Assembly: GCF_036884255.1 (NCBI RefSeq)
Contig: NZ_CP145605.1
Coordinates: 2,046,001 to 2,110,000 of the forward strand
DNA: 64,000 nucleotides
Source of the DNA: Paenibacillus tundrae
Lineage (GTDB): Bacteria > Bacillota > Bacilli > Paenibacillales > Paenibacillaceae
Reading direction: 5' to 3'
Position numbers and translations under genes: made by a program. Positions 32,609-40,717 of the stretch are shown here, piece after piece. How positions within the stretch are numbered: position 1 is the first letter of the stretch; each line of letters begins with the position of its first letter. Below the pieces are notes generated by a model, which was not told the DNA's origin, did no database searches, and saw only the letters and a list, made by a program, of their open reading frames with translations.

Positions 32609-33429
32609 GCTTGATTATTAACGATCTGCCAAAGTTTCCTTCGATTCCGATTTTGGAGGAAACGCCTGATATGATCTATCAGCGATGGGTTAACCGTGTT
32701 ATTGCCTTGGCGAATGAACGAGGAGATCCACCGCCACCTGTAGGCGAAGGTGAATTCTTTTACGACATGTGGTACCCAATCGCACAAGAAGTAGCCGAAC
32801 AACAGGAGTTATGGGGCTATGGCGTACTACAAGCTACGCCGATCTGGGCAGATGATGAGTTTCTGGACGCACACGGCTGGGCTGACGGAATAGTGCGTAA
32901 AGATGGTGAATCTAATGATGATTATCGACTACGGATTCTTGAACGTGCATTTACCGAAGAGGGCAGCGGCCGCCGAACAGATTACGAGCGCTGGGCAAAG
33001 GAGATCCAAGGCGTTGGAGCTGCTGTCGCAAGGGAAAAAGAGCGACATGACAACTCCATTGACCTATATCTAACTGACATGAACGGCCAGCCGATCACGC
33101 TAGAATTTGCTGAGCAAGTCAAAGCGCTAATGTGGGATGAATATCGCATTGCCGGTCATGATCTGGCTGTGCATCCAGCTCCGGTGTTTGTAGTTACGGT
33201 AAAAGCGACATTGGAAACGACGGAAGAACTGCCTAAACTGGCTGAGCTGATCCGTCAGCGTGTAGTGGCATACGCTAATGGTCGCAATAAGTTGTTGTAC
33301 AACTACATTGCAGCTCTATTGCTTGTGCCTGGTGTCGAGAATTACAGTGACTTCACGATTAATGATGAACTTGAGGATGTAGACGTGCCTGCTGTGTCGT
33401 TGCTGCAGGTAGAGGTGGTGTTATCATGA
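32605..33429 (+). CDS. Baseplate J-like protein (XkdT-like), short form
   Basis: A 274-residue baseplate wedge arm protein. It has a helical start, IWADDEFLDAHGWADGIVRK (about 80-99), DDYRLRILERAFTEEGSGRRTDYERWAKEIQGVGAA (split: DYRLRILERAFTEEG and TDYERWAKEIQGVGAA) and C-terminal strands. PBSX XkdT is about 348 residues as I remember; the missing part is the beta insertion usually found after the EFLD segment. The simplified form may be a variant of this phage group rather than a deletion, since no frame damage is visible. Confidence 0.85.
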   Translation: MSLIINDLPKFPSIPILEETPDMIYQRWVNRVIALANERGDPPPPVGEGEFFYDMWYPIAQEVAEQQELWGYGVLQATPIWADDEFLDAHGWADGIVRKDGESNDDYRLRILERAFTEEGSGRRTDYERWAKEIQGVGAAVAREKERHDNSIDLYLTDMNGQPITLEFAEQVKALMWDEYRIAGHDLAVHPAPVFVVTVKATLETTEELPKLAELIRQRVVAYANGRNKLLYNYIAALLLVPGVENYSDFTINDELEDVDVPAVSLLQVEVVLS

Positions 33430-34079
33430 TCCCTGTTCGATACCGTGAGGTCTTGCCGCCTTACTGGTACGAAAACGAGGTAGCAGTCTGGCATTTTGGA
33501 GTAATGGAGGAAGAGATAGATTTACGAGAACAGAAGATGAATGACCTCGTAAATCAGTTTCTATTGCAAAGGGCTACCTGGGGGCTGGGTATTAAGGAAT
33601 GGATTTACTTCCGTGCGGAACAAGTTGGCACATTGGCTAACCGCCGCGAAGCAATTCGCAGGAAACGGTTAGCGAAGAAGCCGTTCAAGTTACCTATTCT
33701 CCGACAGATCGGCTTACAGTATGGCAAGCTCTTACAGGTGAGAGAAGAGTTTCAGGCTAAAGAGATTCACTTTGAATATGACTCAAAAGCTCCAATCAAT
33801 TTAGCGGGGCTATTTGGTGATTTCGAATATATCCGTCCTGTTCACATTAACCGTGCCGTTCCTGTGATTAAGACGACTACTCCAGCGATTACGCTCAGCG
33901 GGAATGTATATTGTCATGCCGTAGATTTTCCGATATGCGGTTTAGAAATGCCCCTTGAATTGGGGAGAAGTGGGGTTCTGGCTTCTCAAAGTATTACAAT
34001 CGCGCCGACTGCGTCGCATACTCGGATTGACAGTCCAATTACAGGTTTTGAAATACCCATGCAAGGAGGAGTGCCTTAA
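33426..34079 (+). CDS. XkdU-like baseplate/tail protein
   Basis: A 217-residue protein overlapping the J-like gene. It begins RYREVLPPYWYENEVAVWHF, has helices through about residue 110 and then beta-rich turns with repeated ITLSGN / ITIAPT / ITGFEIP segments. The position after baseplate J corresponds to XkdU (DUF2313-type) proteins that link baseplate and fibre. The C-terminal beta repeats may form the fibre anchor. Confidence 0.75.
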   Translation: MIPVRYREVLPPYWYENEVAVWHFGVMEEEIDLREQKMNDLVNQFLLQRATWGLGIKEWIYFRAEQVGTLANRREAIRRKRLAKKPFKLPILRQIGLQYGKLLQVREEFQAKEIHFEYDSKAPINLAGLFGDFEYIRPVHINRAVPVIKTTTPAITLSGNVYCHAVDFPICGLEMPLELGRSGVLASQSITIAPTASHTRIDSPITGFEIPMQGGVP

Positions 34080-34399
34080 TGGCAGATATTATTCAATCGC
34101 TATTGCTTGATTACTTGGTAACGGATGCTGATTCGCATTTTGACCATGCTCTAGTCAATGTAGGAGGTGAACTAGTCCAATACCCCATCTATAACACGGT
34201 TATTTCTGGACGAACAATACGCAAATACGTCTATTTAAGTGACACAGAAGTAGTAGGTAAACAGATTCTTGGTGCATCCCTTATGGATGGGCAGGGTCGA
34301 ACACTTGCTAACCAAGCTCTTAATGTTATTAAGAACGATCGGGGTTTTCTGATCGGGTTTGAACTCTCGATTAAGTTGGAGGTGAAGGCGATTGTATAA
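34079..34399 (+). CDS. Small tail-fibre-linked protein
   Basis: A 106-residue protein overlapping its neighbours by one base and eight bases. It is mostly beta (HALVNVGGELVQYPIYNTVISGRTIRKYVYL) with an ALMDGQGR-like turn. It probably bridges baseplate and fibre or assists fibre folding, judged only by location between XkdU and the fibre gene. No family recognised. Confidence 0.65.
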   Translation: MADIIQSLLLDYLVTDADSHFDHALVNVGGELVQYPIYNTVISGRTIRKYVYLSDTEVVGKQILGASLMDGQGRTLANQALNVIKNDRGFLIGFELSIKLEVKAIV

Positions 34400-37319
34400 C
34401 AAACAGGAGTGGAAAGATGAGATACCCGATCTGACTAAGCCAATTATGGATTCATCTACAGGAAAACAAAAAACGGATCGGCAGACTGGTCGGCCTCTCT
34501 TTGAACTTGTGCAGGAAGGAACTCGTATAACCTCATCTAGATTAAATACAATGGAAGACGGCATCGAAGCTGCCCATGGCTTAGTTGAGATTTTGATTAA
34601 GGAAATGGGTGGGAACTTTGTTGCAACTTCTAATGGAATTAGAGGTTTGGCTTGCACTACGCAAGGTTTGAAAGTGACATGGACAGCTGGTGTTGCTTAT
34701 GTAAATGGGTTGCGATATGAGGTGGCTGCGGGTGAAATCGATTTAGCGCCAACGAAAGGTCAGTATGTGTATGTAGACACTGATGGCGTGGTTAAAGTAG
34801 CCACAAATGTAAAAGTCGTTCACAAGGGCTTAGTTATTTTTTATGCTTCGACAGATACCAGCGGTGTAATTTCTTCTGAAGATCGTCGAGTTAATCTCAA
34901 TATGGAAGAGCTTCGGAAACGGATTGAAAGTGTTGAGAATGACATAATCACAAAAACAAATACAGCGGAAAGAAATGCGAAAACATACACAGATGAGCGG
35001 GTAGGCGTGCTTACTGACCTCAAAACGAATGCAAAAGGAAATGCTGTCCTAGCTATTAACGAGCTTTTTCAATCTGTCAGTAACGGGAAAGAATTACTAG
35101 CCAATGCGATTACTGACATGGGTCAACCGACATTGGCTACTGATTCTTACGAGGTAATGTCTGAGCACATTGGTATGCTGACTACCAATACCTTCATGAA
35201 AGAGTTCGGCATCACTACTGCTGGGTATGATCTACCTACAACTCTGACTCAGGTGATGAAGGTCAGCTTCAGATATGTAGGTCTCCTCAACTCATTTGCT
35301 CCGTACATTCTGTACTCGAACAATGGCTACCTATGGACACCTGCTACAATTACTGTCCCTGAAGGAGTATTACTTAATTCAGCTAGGCAAATGGCCTACG
35401 GCAGTGACTTGTTCATTGTCTTGGCTAACGGCAAAAACTTACTTCGCTCAGGGAATGGGGTTGACTGGGAATTAGTAACGCAACCTACGAGCTCTGCTAC
35501 TAGCTGGACTAACATTGTATATGCTGGCGGTATGTTCTGTGTAACCGATGGCAAGTCAACTATGCTCTCTGTTAATGGCTACACCTGGACTGTATATGAG
35601 AACTCTGTCGCCGCCCTGAATACTGGAGGTAATATTCCTAATAACCTTACAGGAGGAGAATCAAGCCACGCCAAGTTTATCATGTCCTACCCAGCGGACG
35701 TAAACAGCACCAACATCATTTACTCCAATGACGGAGTTGCCTGGAATCATATTGTGACTTCTTCAGGACTGCTGCCTCCTGTAGTAGGAGCATTTACCTT
35801 CGGATCTAGAGGATGGGTTGCGCTAGGCGTTGAAGGGGTAGCTACTTCTGTAGACGGGGCTCTCTGGGAAGTAACTACTTTTACAGGCAGTCAGATCAAC
35901 AGTGTTCCGAGTGGCTGTTTAGCTTACTTCGGTGGGCAATATGTGGTAGCTGGTCAGTCTAGGAACGCATCTAATTTTACCCGTGCCGCCATCTTCACAT
36001 CTAGAGATGGCAATGTGTGGGAGCGTGTCTGGATGTCAGCTGATAACTTCACTCTATCGTCTTTTCGTAGCTTGGCATATGACGAAGAGTCGGCCATCTT
36101 CTACTCGACAACCACACTACTGACGGTATACACCGGTAAGGTGAATCCCGGTAGCATCTTCGATGATGCCAGAGTACGCGAGCGAAACTTCCGTACCAGC
36201 CTTGCACAAGCCATCTTTAAGCAAACTGTAGGTACTTCCACAGTTGCTGCGCCTGAGTTGATGCTGGAGAATATTGCACGAATTCCAAGGAACGTAGCTG
36301 CTACGGATTGGGTGAATCGACAGACCATCGCGCCAGCTGTTTTAGTTAAAGCTGTATGTATGGTTAAGGCTTCCTTTGTTGGCGTAACCCAACTCGCCAG
36401 CGGGGCTACTTCGGGCAATGCGATTCGATCTCAGAATGGCGGGACAAGCTTCGCAACAGTCAGCACGCCTAAAGTAGATGCTGTCGATATTGCTCACAAC
36501 AATGCAGGTATGATCGTAGCGGTTGGTCAAGCATCGTCTGGAGTAGTTGCGTCCGCTATGTATTCCACCAACGTAGGACTTTCGTGGACTGCTGTATCGA
36601 CTGCGCAATTGTCAGCTAGCTTGGACTTCGGCATTATCCAATGGACGGGTACTAAGTTCATCGCCATCACCAGATCGGCAGCGGTATATTCTTCTACAGA
36701 TGGTACTACGTGGTCTTCTGAGCCTGTTTGGATGGGTCTTAGAACAGGTACGATTATCGACTCTGTGATTACTCCACAGGGTATGTACATCATGACTAAC
36801 TACAACATCCTGTACACCGCGGACTATGTTACGTATGAGACCATCTTGACTTGTAACAACTCATGCCTGTCTGCTTTAGCCTATGGCAACGGCGTCTTAG
36901 TAGTTACAACTACTGCTGTTACTGTCATCAACAGGCCAGACGGTACGCAGGATATGTCCAAACGAGGAGAAGTACTAACGAGTACAGATGGTGGCGTAAC
37001 CTGGCAGTTCAATATATTAGGCTCCAACAATGCTGGCTGGGGTGGAGGTAGTGCTAAGCAGTTCACGGACGTGACCTTCAACAGAGGACTATTTGTAGCT
37101 ACGTTGAATAGCTCGTCTAGTCCGAATATTGCTGTATCACACGATGGCGTTAACTGGATTGGGCGAAGCAAAGCAAGTGGAGCCAGTGCAACCAACTACA
37201 GTAGAGTCACGGGCTTCGGGGGAGTGTTCATCGCATTCCCAGGGGGATCAGCTAACAGTACTTGGATGACATCCGGCACTATCGACCAAGAACTATACAA
37301 CGCGGGACGAGGCTATTAA
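34392..37319 (+). CDS. Tail fibre/receptor-binding protein with two beta-propeller-like repeats
   Basis: A 975-residue protein, TTG start at 34392 behind GGAGGTGAAGGCGA. Residues 1-75 look like a baseplate-attachment part. Residues 80-170 are beta-rich with a coiled region. From about 290 a BNR/sialidase-like repeat recurs, with an Asp-Gly-x-x-Trp turn: NGVDWE, NGYTWT, DGVAWN, DGALWE, DGNVWE, then, after a helical spacer near 600-640, NVGLSW, DGTTWS, DGGVTW, DGVNWI. This suggests two propellers. They would bind host surface glycans. Codon choice differs from neighbours in using many TCT and ACT codons. Confidence 0.85.
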   Translation: MYNKQEWKDEIPDLTKPIMDSSTGKQKTDRQTGRPLFELVQEGTRITSSRLNTMEDGIEAAHGLVEILIKEMGGNFVATSNGIRGLACTTQGLKVTWTAGVAYVNGLRYEVAAGEIDLAPTKGQYVYVDTDGVVKVATNVKVVHKGLVIFYASTDTSGVISSEDRRVNLNMEELRKRIESVENDIITKTNTAERNAKTYTDERVGVLTDLKTNAKGNAVLAINELFQSVSNGKELLANAITDMGQPTLATDSYEVMSEHIGMLTTNTFMKEFGITTAGYDLPTTLTQVMKVSFRYVGLLNSFAPYILYSNNGYLWTPATITVPEGVLLNSARQMAYGSDLFIVLANGKNLLRSGNGVDWELVTQPTSSATSWTNIVYAGGMFCVTDGKSTMLSVNGYTWTVYENSVAALNTGGNIPNNLTGGESSHAKFIMSYPADVNSTNIIYSNDGVAWNHIVTSSGLLPPVVGAFTFGSRGWVALGVEGVATSVDGALWEVTTFTGSQINSVPSGCLAYFGGQYVVAGQSRNASNFTRAAIFTSRDGNVWERVWMSADNFTLSSFRSLAYDEESAIFYSTTTLLTVYTGKVNPGSIFDDARVRERNFRTSLAQAIFKQTVGTSTVAAPELMLENIARIPRNVAATDWVNRQTIAPAVLVKAVCMVKASFVGVTQLASGATSGNAIRSQNGGTSFATVSTPKVDAVDIAHNNAGMIVAVGQASSGVVASAMYSTNVGLSWTAVSTAQLSASLDFGIIQWTGTKFIAITRSAAVYSSTDGTTWSSEPVWMGLRTGTIIDSVITPQGMYIMTNYNILYTADYVTYETILTCNNSCLSALAYGNGVLVVTTTAVTVINRPDGTQDMSKRGEVLTSTDGGVTWQFNILGSNNAGWGGGSAKQFTDVTFNRGLFVATLNSSSSPNIAVSHDGVNWIGRSKASGASATNYSRVTGFGGVFIAFPGGSANSTWMTSGTIDQELYNAGRGY

Positions 37320-37367
37320 TTAGCCCAACTGAGATAAAATTGATTTTAATGCCATTCGGCATTATTG

Positions 37368-37408
37368 ATCCTCTCTGAATTCAGGGAGGATTCTTTATAT
37401 TATTTTGA
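37368..37408 (+). terminator. Terminator after tail fibre
   Basis: ATCCTCTCTG and CAGGGAGGAT (one G-U pair) around AATT form a ten-base stem followed by TCTTTATATTATTTT. It lies between fibre and holin genes and may lower lysis-gene expression relative to structural genes. Confidence 0.75.
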
Positions 37409-37421
37409 TGGGGGATATGAA

Positions 37422-37841
37422 ATGGAGAAAGTGGGGAAATGGGCTTTAGCCGCAGGTAGCTGGCTGGTGTCATACTTATTTGGAGGTTGGTCTGGAGTGC
37501 TGGGAGTTTTGTTAGTTTTCGTTATGCTAGATTATATAACCGGGATTGCTGCTGCTGCGCATACTGGACAGCTTAAAAGTAAAATTGGCCTTATCGGGAT
37601 TGCCCGTAAGGTCTTTGTTTTTGCCATGGTGGCAGTTGGGCATTTGGTTGATGGTATTTTAGGTGACGGTCATTTATTTCGGGATACGGTCGCTTTCTTT
37701 TATATTGCGAACGAGCTGTTGTCTATTACCGAAAATGGCGGGAGACTAGGAGCGCCAGTTCCTGCTGTGATCAAACAAGCAATTGAAGTCTTGAAGGGTA
37801 AAGGTGGCAATAACGATAAAGGAGCTGGTACGAATGCTTAA
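37422..37841 (+). CDS. Phage holin (phage_holin_4 / toxin-secretion type)
   Basis: A 139-residue membrane protein from ATG 37422 (GATGGGGGATATGAA upstream). Three or four hydrophobic segments are visible: LAAGSWLVSYLFGG, VLGVLLVFVMLDYITGI, KVFVFAMVAVGHLVDGIL and AFFYIANELLSI. The motif MLDYITGIAAA followed by SKIGLIGIARK is characteristic of this holin family. It makes the membrane lesion that releases the amidase. It overlaps the amidase gene by 8 bases. Confidence 0.93.
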   Translation: MEKVGKWALAAGSWLVSYLFGGWSGVLGVLLVFVMLDYITGIAAAAHTGQLKSKIGLIGIARKVFVFAMVAVGHLVDGILGDGHLFRDTVAFFYIANELLSITENGGRLGAPVPAVIKQAIEVLKGKGGNNDKGAGTNA

Positions 37842-38541
37842 AGTATGGATTGATGCAGGACATGGTGGCAAGGATCCGGGAGCAGTAGCCAATGGAATCC
37901 AAGAGAAGGATATCGCCCTGAAGGTATCACTCGGCATTAAGGAACGATTGGAAGAAACATATGAGGATGTACAAGTTCTGCTCTCAAGATCCACGGATGT
38001 ATTTTTAGAACTTCGTGATCGGACAGCTAAGGCAAACGCAGCTGGTGCTGACGTCCTGGTTTCTATTCATTGCAACGCAGGTGGTGGCAAGGGAGGATTT
38101 GAGTCTTTCCGTTATACTTCGGCTTCACAAAATAGTATCAAGCTTCAGGAGACATTGCACAAGGCGATTATGTCCAAGCTCGGTGGAATTGATCGTGGGC
38201 AGAAGTCGAAGAATCTGCACATGGTGCGTGAATCCAGGATGCCAGCAGTCCTGACAGAGAACTTGTTTGTTGATGTGGTAGCAGACGCAGATTGCCTTAA
38301 ACAAGCAAGTGTAATCAAAACGATTATAGAGGGTCACGTCCTAGGCATTGCAGCATACTTAGGACTTACTAGCAAGTTAATGGAAGTTCAACCTGTGAAA
38401 CCAAGAGATATTAATATAGTTAGTAAATGGGCTGAAACCGCGTGGAGGGACATGTCAGAAAGAGGATACTTCGATGGTCAACGTCCGGGGTCACCCATTA
38501 CACGAGAGGAAGTTGCCGTTTTACTTAGTAGAATTTTATAA
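37834..38541 (+). CDS. Endolysin, N-acetylmuramoyl-L-alanine amidase (Amidase_3)
   Basis: A 235-residue lysis enzyme from ATG 37834 (AAAGGAG ten bases before); the frame is open upstream. Zinc and catalytic residues are H10 (DAGHGG), E24 (QEKD), H79 (VSIHCNAG) and E142 (LTENLFVD). The C-terminal 45 residues (KWAETAWRDMSERGYFDGQRPGSPITREEVAVLL in parts) resemble an S-layer-homology-like cell wall-binding segment. There is no signal peptide, so it needs the upstream holin. Confidence 0.94.
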   Translation: MLKVWIDAGHGGKDPGAVANGIQEKDIALKVSLGIKERLEETYEDVQVLLSRSTDVFLELRDRTAKANAAGADVLVSIHCNAGGGKGGFESFRYTSASQNSIKLQETLHKAIMSKLGGIDRGQKSKNLHMVRESRMPAVLTENLFVDVVADADCLKQASVIKTIIEGHVLGIAAYLGLTSKLMEVQPVKPRDINIVSKWAETAWRDMSERGYFDGQRPGSPITREEVAVLLSRIL

Positions 38542-38572
38542 AAAAATTCAAGGAAGTTTTTTTATAAAAAGA

Positions 38573-38600
38573 GAGGCGCCAGAGAATAAGCGCCTCTTCA
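38573..38600. terminator. Bidirectional terminator
   Basis: GAGGCGC pairs with GCGCCTC around CAGAGAATAA, followed by TTC on the plus side and by AAA-rich sequence on the other. It separates the amidase gene from the convergent secreted-protein gene. Confidence 0.75.
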
Positions 38601-38610
38601 TACATGGAGA

Positions 38611-39345
38611 TTAAGGAGTTTCAGTCAAGAATGAATAACCATCAACCAATCCACGAACAGTATAGGTAGCATATGCTACACTAGCGACATAGTGATCTTC
38701 AAAAACATTTTTATTGTAGTTTGCATTTTTCGCAGAATTTGTATAATCCTTTGAGAAAACTAATCCTATATTTGTACCACCTTCCCCAAAAAGACCAAAA
38801 GCTCTAACCTGCACGACACTCCCAATACTACTATGGTATTCTTGATTAGTGTCACGAATTACAAAGTTTCCAGTTAAGAAGTTATTTACGAATCCAATAT
38901 CATGCGTTCCATGTCCAGTGAGCTCTACTTTGTTAAAATTCCCCTTGAAGTACCAGCTGGCATCACTTACTTGTGGCGTTGAAGATGATTGAACCGATTG
39001 AGTTGAGAAGTTTTGGTTTACTGGTATTGCATGAAGCTTGACAAAGTTTGCATCTTCTTCAGAGAAAATTTCACCGATCTCATATTTGTCAGCAATCTCA
39101 GTGAGCTTAGCATTGATTTCGTTCGTTGTCATTTCATTTGAAAAGGTATTAATATTTGTTATAGGTATGGCGTTTTCTTTTACGGAATTCGCTTCTTCTT
39201 GAGAGAGTATTTCTCCTGCACCATAATTCGCTTCGATTTCACTTATAGGACTTGGGTTAACGCTTTGAGCATTAGCTGCCATAGGCAACAGTAAAGTAAA
39301 TGCTCCAGCAGTTAATAATGTTTGGATAGTCTTTTTGTTCAACAT
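38611..39345 (-). CDS. Secreted protein with duplicated EEAN motif, lysogenic-conversion candidate
   Basis: A 244-residue protein with a signal peptide (residues 1-27, AxA cut near ANAQS). Residues 31-57 and 78-104 are a repeat of about 27-29 residues: SEIEANYGAGEILSQEEAN and TEIADKYEIGEIFSEEDAN, each followed by a conserved AIP triplet (NAIPI/HAIPV). The C-terminal half (about 120-244) is beta-rich. Its AT content, opposite strand and position after the lysis genes make it a moron expressed by the lysogen. AAAGGAGATAACTACAAA precedes the start. Confidence 0.7.
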   Translation of the reverse strand: MLNKKTIQTLLTAGAFTLLLPMAANAQSVNPSPISEIEANYGAGEILSQEEANSVKENAIPITNINTFSNEMTTNEINAKLTEIADKYEIGEIFSEEDANFVKLHAIPVNQNFSTQSVQSSSTPQVSDASWYFKGNFNKVELTGHGTHDIGFVNNFLTGNFVIRDTNQEYHSSIGSVVQVRAFGLFGEGGTNIGLVFSKDYTNSAKNANYNKNVFEDHYVASVAYATYTVRGLVDGYSFLTETP

Positions 39346-39375
39346 TTTGTAGTTATCTCCTTTAGGTTGAATATT

Positions 39376-39392
39376 ATGTTAAAGTTTAACAT
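39376..39392. promoter_or_regulatory. 17-bp palindrome upstream of secreted gene
   Basis: ATGTTAAAGTTTAACAT is a perfect dyad about a single central base, 30 bases before the start of the minus-strand secreted gene and close to a CATAAT-like -10. It is a likely operator or DNA-bending site. Confidence 0.5.
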
Positions 39393-39535
39393 TAAAATTA
39401 ATTTACCATATATGGGTGTTTTAGGTATATAGGACTTTGGGATTAATTGTATTTTATTAGTTGCTAAAGGTTGTTTTTCAACGTGAGATGGTATAAAGTT
39501 GGATGTAATGTTACAGGATGAGGAGGAAATGCTGT

Positions 39536-39646
39536 ATGCAACATTCATTTAGCATACCAGGAATAATAATATTGTTACTGGGATTAGGCCTCGTAGTATT
39601 TATTGTAAGAAGTATAGTGAATAAGATTTGGTATTCAAAAAAATAA
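39536..39646 (+). CDS. 36-residue single-TM peptide
   Basis: ATG 39536 is preceded by GAGGAGGAAATGCTGT. The peptide is one hydrophobic helix (IPGIIILLLGLGLVVFIV) with a basic end (RSIVNKIWYSKK). It is divergent from the secreted protein and ends before a strong hairpin terminator. Small membrane peptides such as this may be holin-like, toxin-like or regulatory; too little information to choose. Confidence 0.5.
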   Translation: MQHSFSIPGIIILLLGLGLVVFIVRSIVNKIWYSKK

Positions 39647-39688
39647 TATTTCAACTATAATTAATAGAAAGTTAGATAACCGTTACGA

Positions 39689-39736
39689 AACGAAACAAAA
39701 AAGGACACTGATGACAGTGTCCTTTTTTGTTTCGTT
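39689..39736. terminator. Perfect 22-bp hairpin terminator
   Basis: A perfect stem of 22 base pairs (39689-39710 with 39715-39736) with loop ATGA. GGACACTG and CAGTGTCC are the GC part, flanked by A and T runs on both sides. It works in both directions and closes the transcripts of the small membrane gene and the hicAB operon. Confidence 0.85.
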
Positions 39737-39852
39737 GTTCTTTTACTGAAAATTCTCTAAAAGTGTCCATATTTATCATTATAAAAAATGATAATATGCC
39801 TGATGGAACTATCTGAAGTCCTCTTCTTAAAAGCGAACGGGTAGACAGCTGA

Positions 39853-40257
39853 TTATTTAATACCCAATGCATCCTTAACTGAGTTCTGTAGAAGCTGAGA
39901 GAAGTTCAATTCGGCATCTTTGCCGGCATCTCTCAACCACTGTGGGACAGTGCAATTAACTGTAACTGATTTATTCGCTGCAGCATCACGATACGGAGGG
40001 AGGAAAACCTCAACAAATACAATTCGGTCGCTCGGATCGTTCAACTCAATAGCATCAAGTTCAGAAGGTGAAGGAATCTCAGCATTTTCATGTTCCATTT
40101 CAATAATGCAATCAATCAACATGCTTTTAGCATCTTTAATGGCAGTTTGAACGTCAGGTGCAAGAACTGCTGTTCCAGGCACGTCAGGGAAATAAAGACC
40201 AATGCCACCATCTTCACCTTTTTCAACTACAGCAGGGAAAATAAATGTGTTTACCAA
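39853..40257 (-). CDS. hicB: HicB antitoxin
   Basis: A 134-residue antitoxin. The N-terminal HicB-like fold runs from TFIFPAVVEKGEDGGIGLYFPDVPGTAVLAPDVQTAIKDA (split: GIGLYFPDVPGTAV) to about 65. The C-terminal region (VTVNCTVPQWLRDAGKDAELNFSQLLQNSVKDAL, in parts) looks like a ribbon-helix-helix DNA-binding element. It would neutralise HicA and repress its own promoter. It is the downstream gene on the minus strand with 111 bases between them, containing a dyad operator. Confidence 0.92.
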   Translation of the reverse strand: MVNTFIFPAVVEKGEDGGIGLYFPDVPGTAVLAPDVQTAIKDAKSMLIDCIIEMEHENAEIPSPSELDAIELNDPSDRIVFVEVFLPPYRDAAANKSVTVNCTVPQWLRDAGKDAELNFSQLLQNSVKDALGIK

Positions 40258-40294
40258 TTTATCTCGCTCCTTAAATTCATTTTATTTTACACCT

Positions 40295-40320
40295 GTCGTG
40301 TTATCTATACATAACATGAC
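40295..40320. promoter_or_regulatory. Dyad operator upstream of hicB
   Basis: GTCGTGTTAT and ATAACATGAC form a ten-base dyad with one mismatch around CTATAC. It lies 38 bases before the hicB start, so hicB may have its own repressed promoter, as described for E. coli hicAB. Confidence 0.5.
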
Positions 40321-40368
40321 GAACCGGTCTATGCCGGAGGCAAGCAATGGCTTTAGAGAAGGGAGGGG

Positions 40369-40584
40369 TTAAAAGATAACCCCTGATGTCTTCTCGATGC
40401 TTTTGAGTGTGCCAATCGGTATCGTCTGACCACTGTTGTGGAAACTGATGATAGCAAATCTGGATGGATCATCTTTATGTATCCATTTACTATGACTTCC
40501 GCCGCCAGTGTGTGAAGGGGATTTTATAAATCCTTCTTCTTTCAACCGTTTGAGCACTTCTCGTACCGTTCGCTGTTTCGGCAT
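40369..40584 (-). CDS. hicA: HicA mRNA interferase toxin
   Basis: A 71-residue toxin with AAAGGAGGTAAGCG before ATG 40584. It has the double-stranded-RNA-binding-like HicA fold: EVLKRLKEEGF, then GGGSHSKWIHKDD with the catalytic His (about residue 30), and ISFHNSGQTIPIGTLKSIEK. It cleaves mRNA when not bound by HicB. The order toxin then antitoxin is normal for hicAB. It may stabilise the prophage or block other phages. Confidence 0.92.
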   Translation of the reverse strand: MPKQRTVREVLKRLKEEGFIKSPSHTGGGSHSKWIHKDDPSRFAIISFHNSGQTIPIGTLKSIEKTSGVIF

Positions 40585-40608
40585 CGCTTACCTCCTTTCT
40601 ATAGTATA

Positions 40609-40653
40609 ATTATAACACGTGTTTTTATGCGTGTCAAATAATTACGCGCGTAA
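40609..40653 (-). promoter_or_regulatory. hicA promoter with overlapping palindromes
   Basis: On the minus strand, TTGACA (40632-40637) and TATAAT (40609-40614) have perfect consensus with a 17-base spacer. The spacer contains ACACGTGT (40615-40622), and TTACGCGCGTAA lies at 40642-40653 just upstream. Related ATGCGTG words occur twice. These are likely operators for HicB, giving autoregulation. Confidence 0.8.
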
Positions 40654-40717
40654 ATATGCGTGTTTTTATTTTGGTTGAGAAAAAGAGCAGGAGGGATAAC
40701 CTCTCTGCTCTTTATTC

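Noticed and set aside
39672-39872. 66-codon minus-strand frame after hicB
   Set aside because: It runs straight through the perfect 22-bp terminator hairpin and has no ribosome site.
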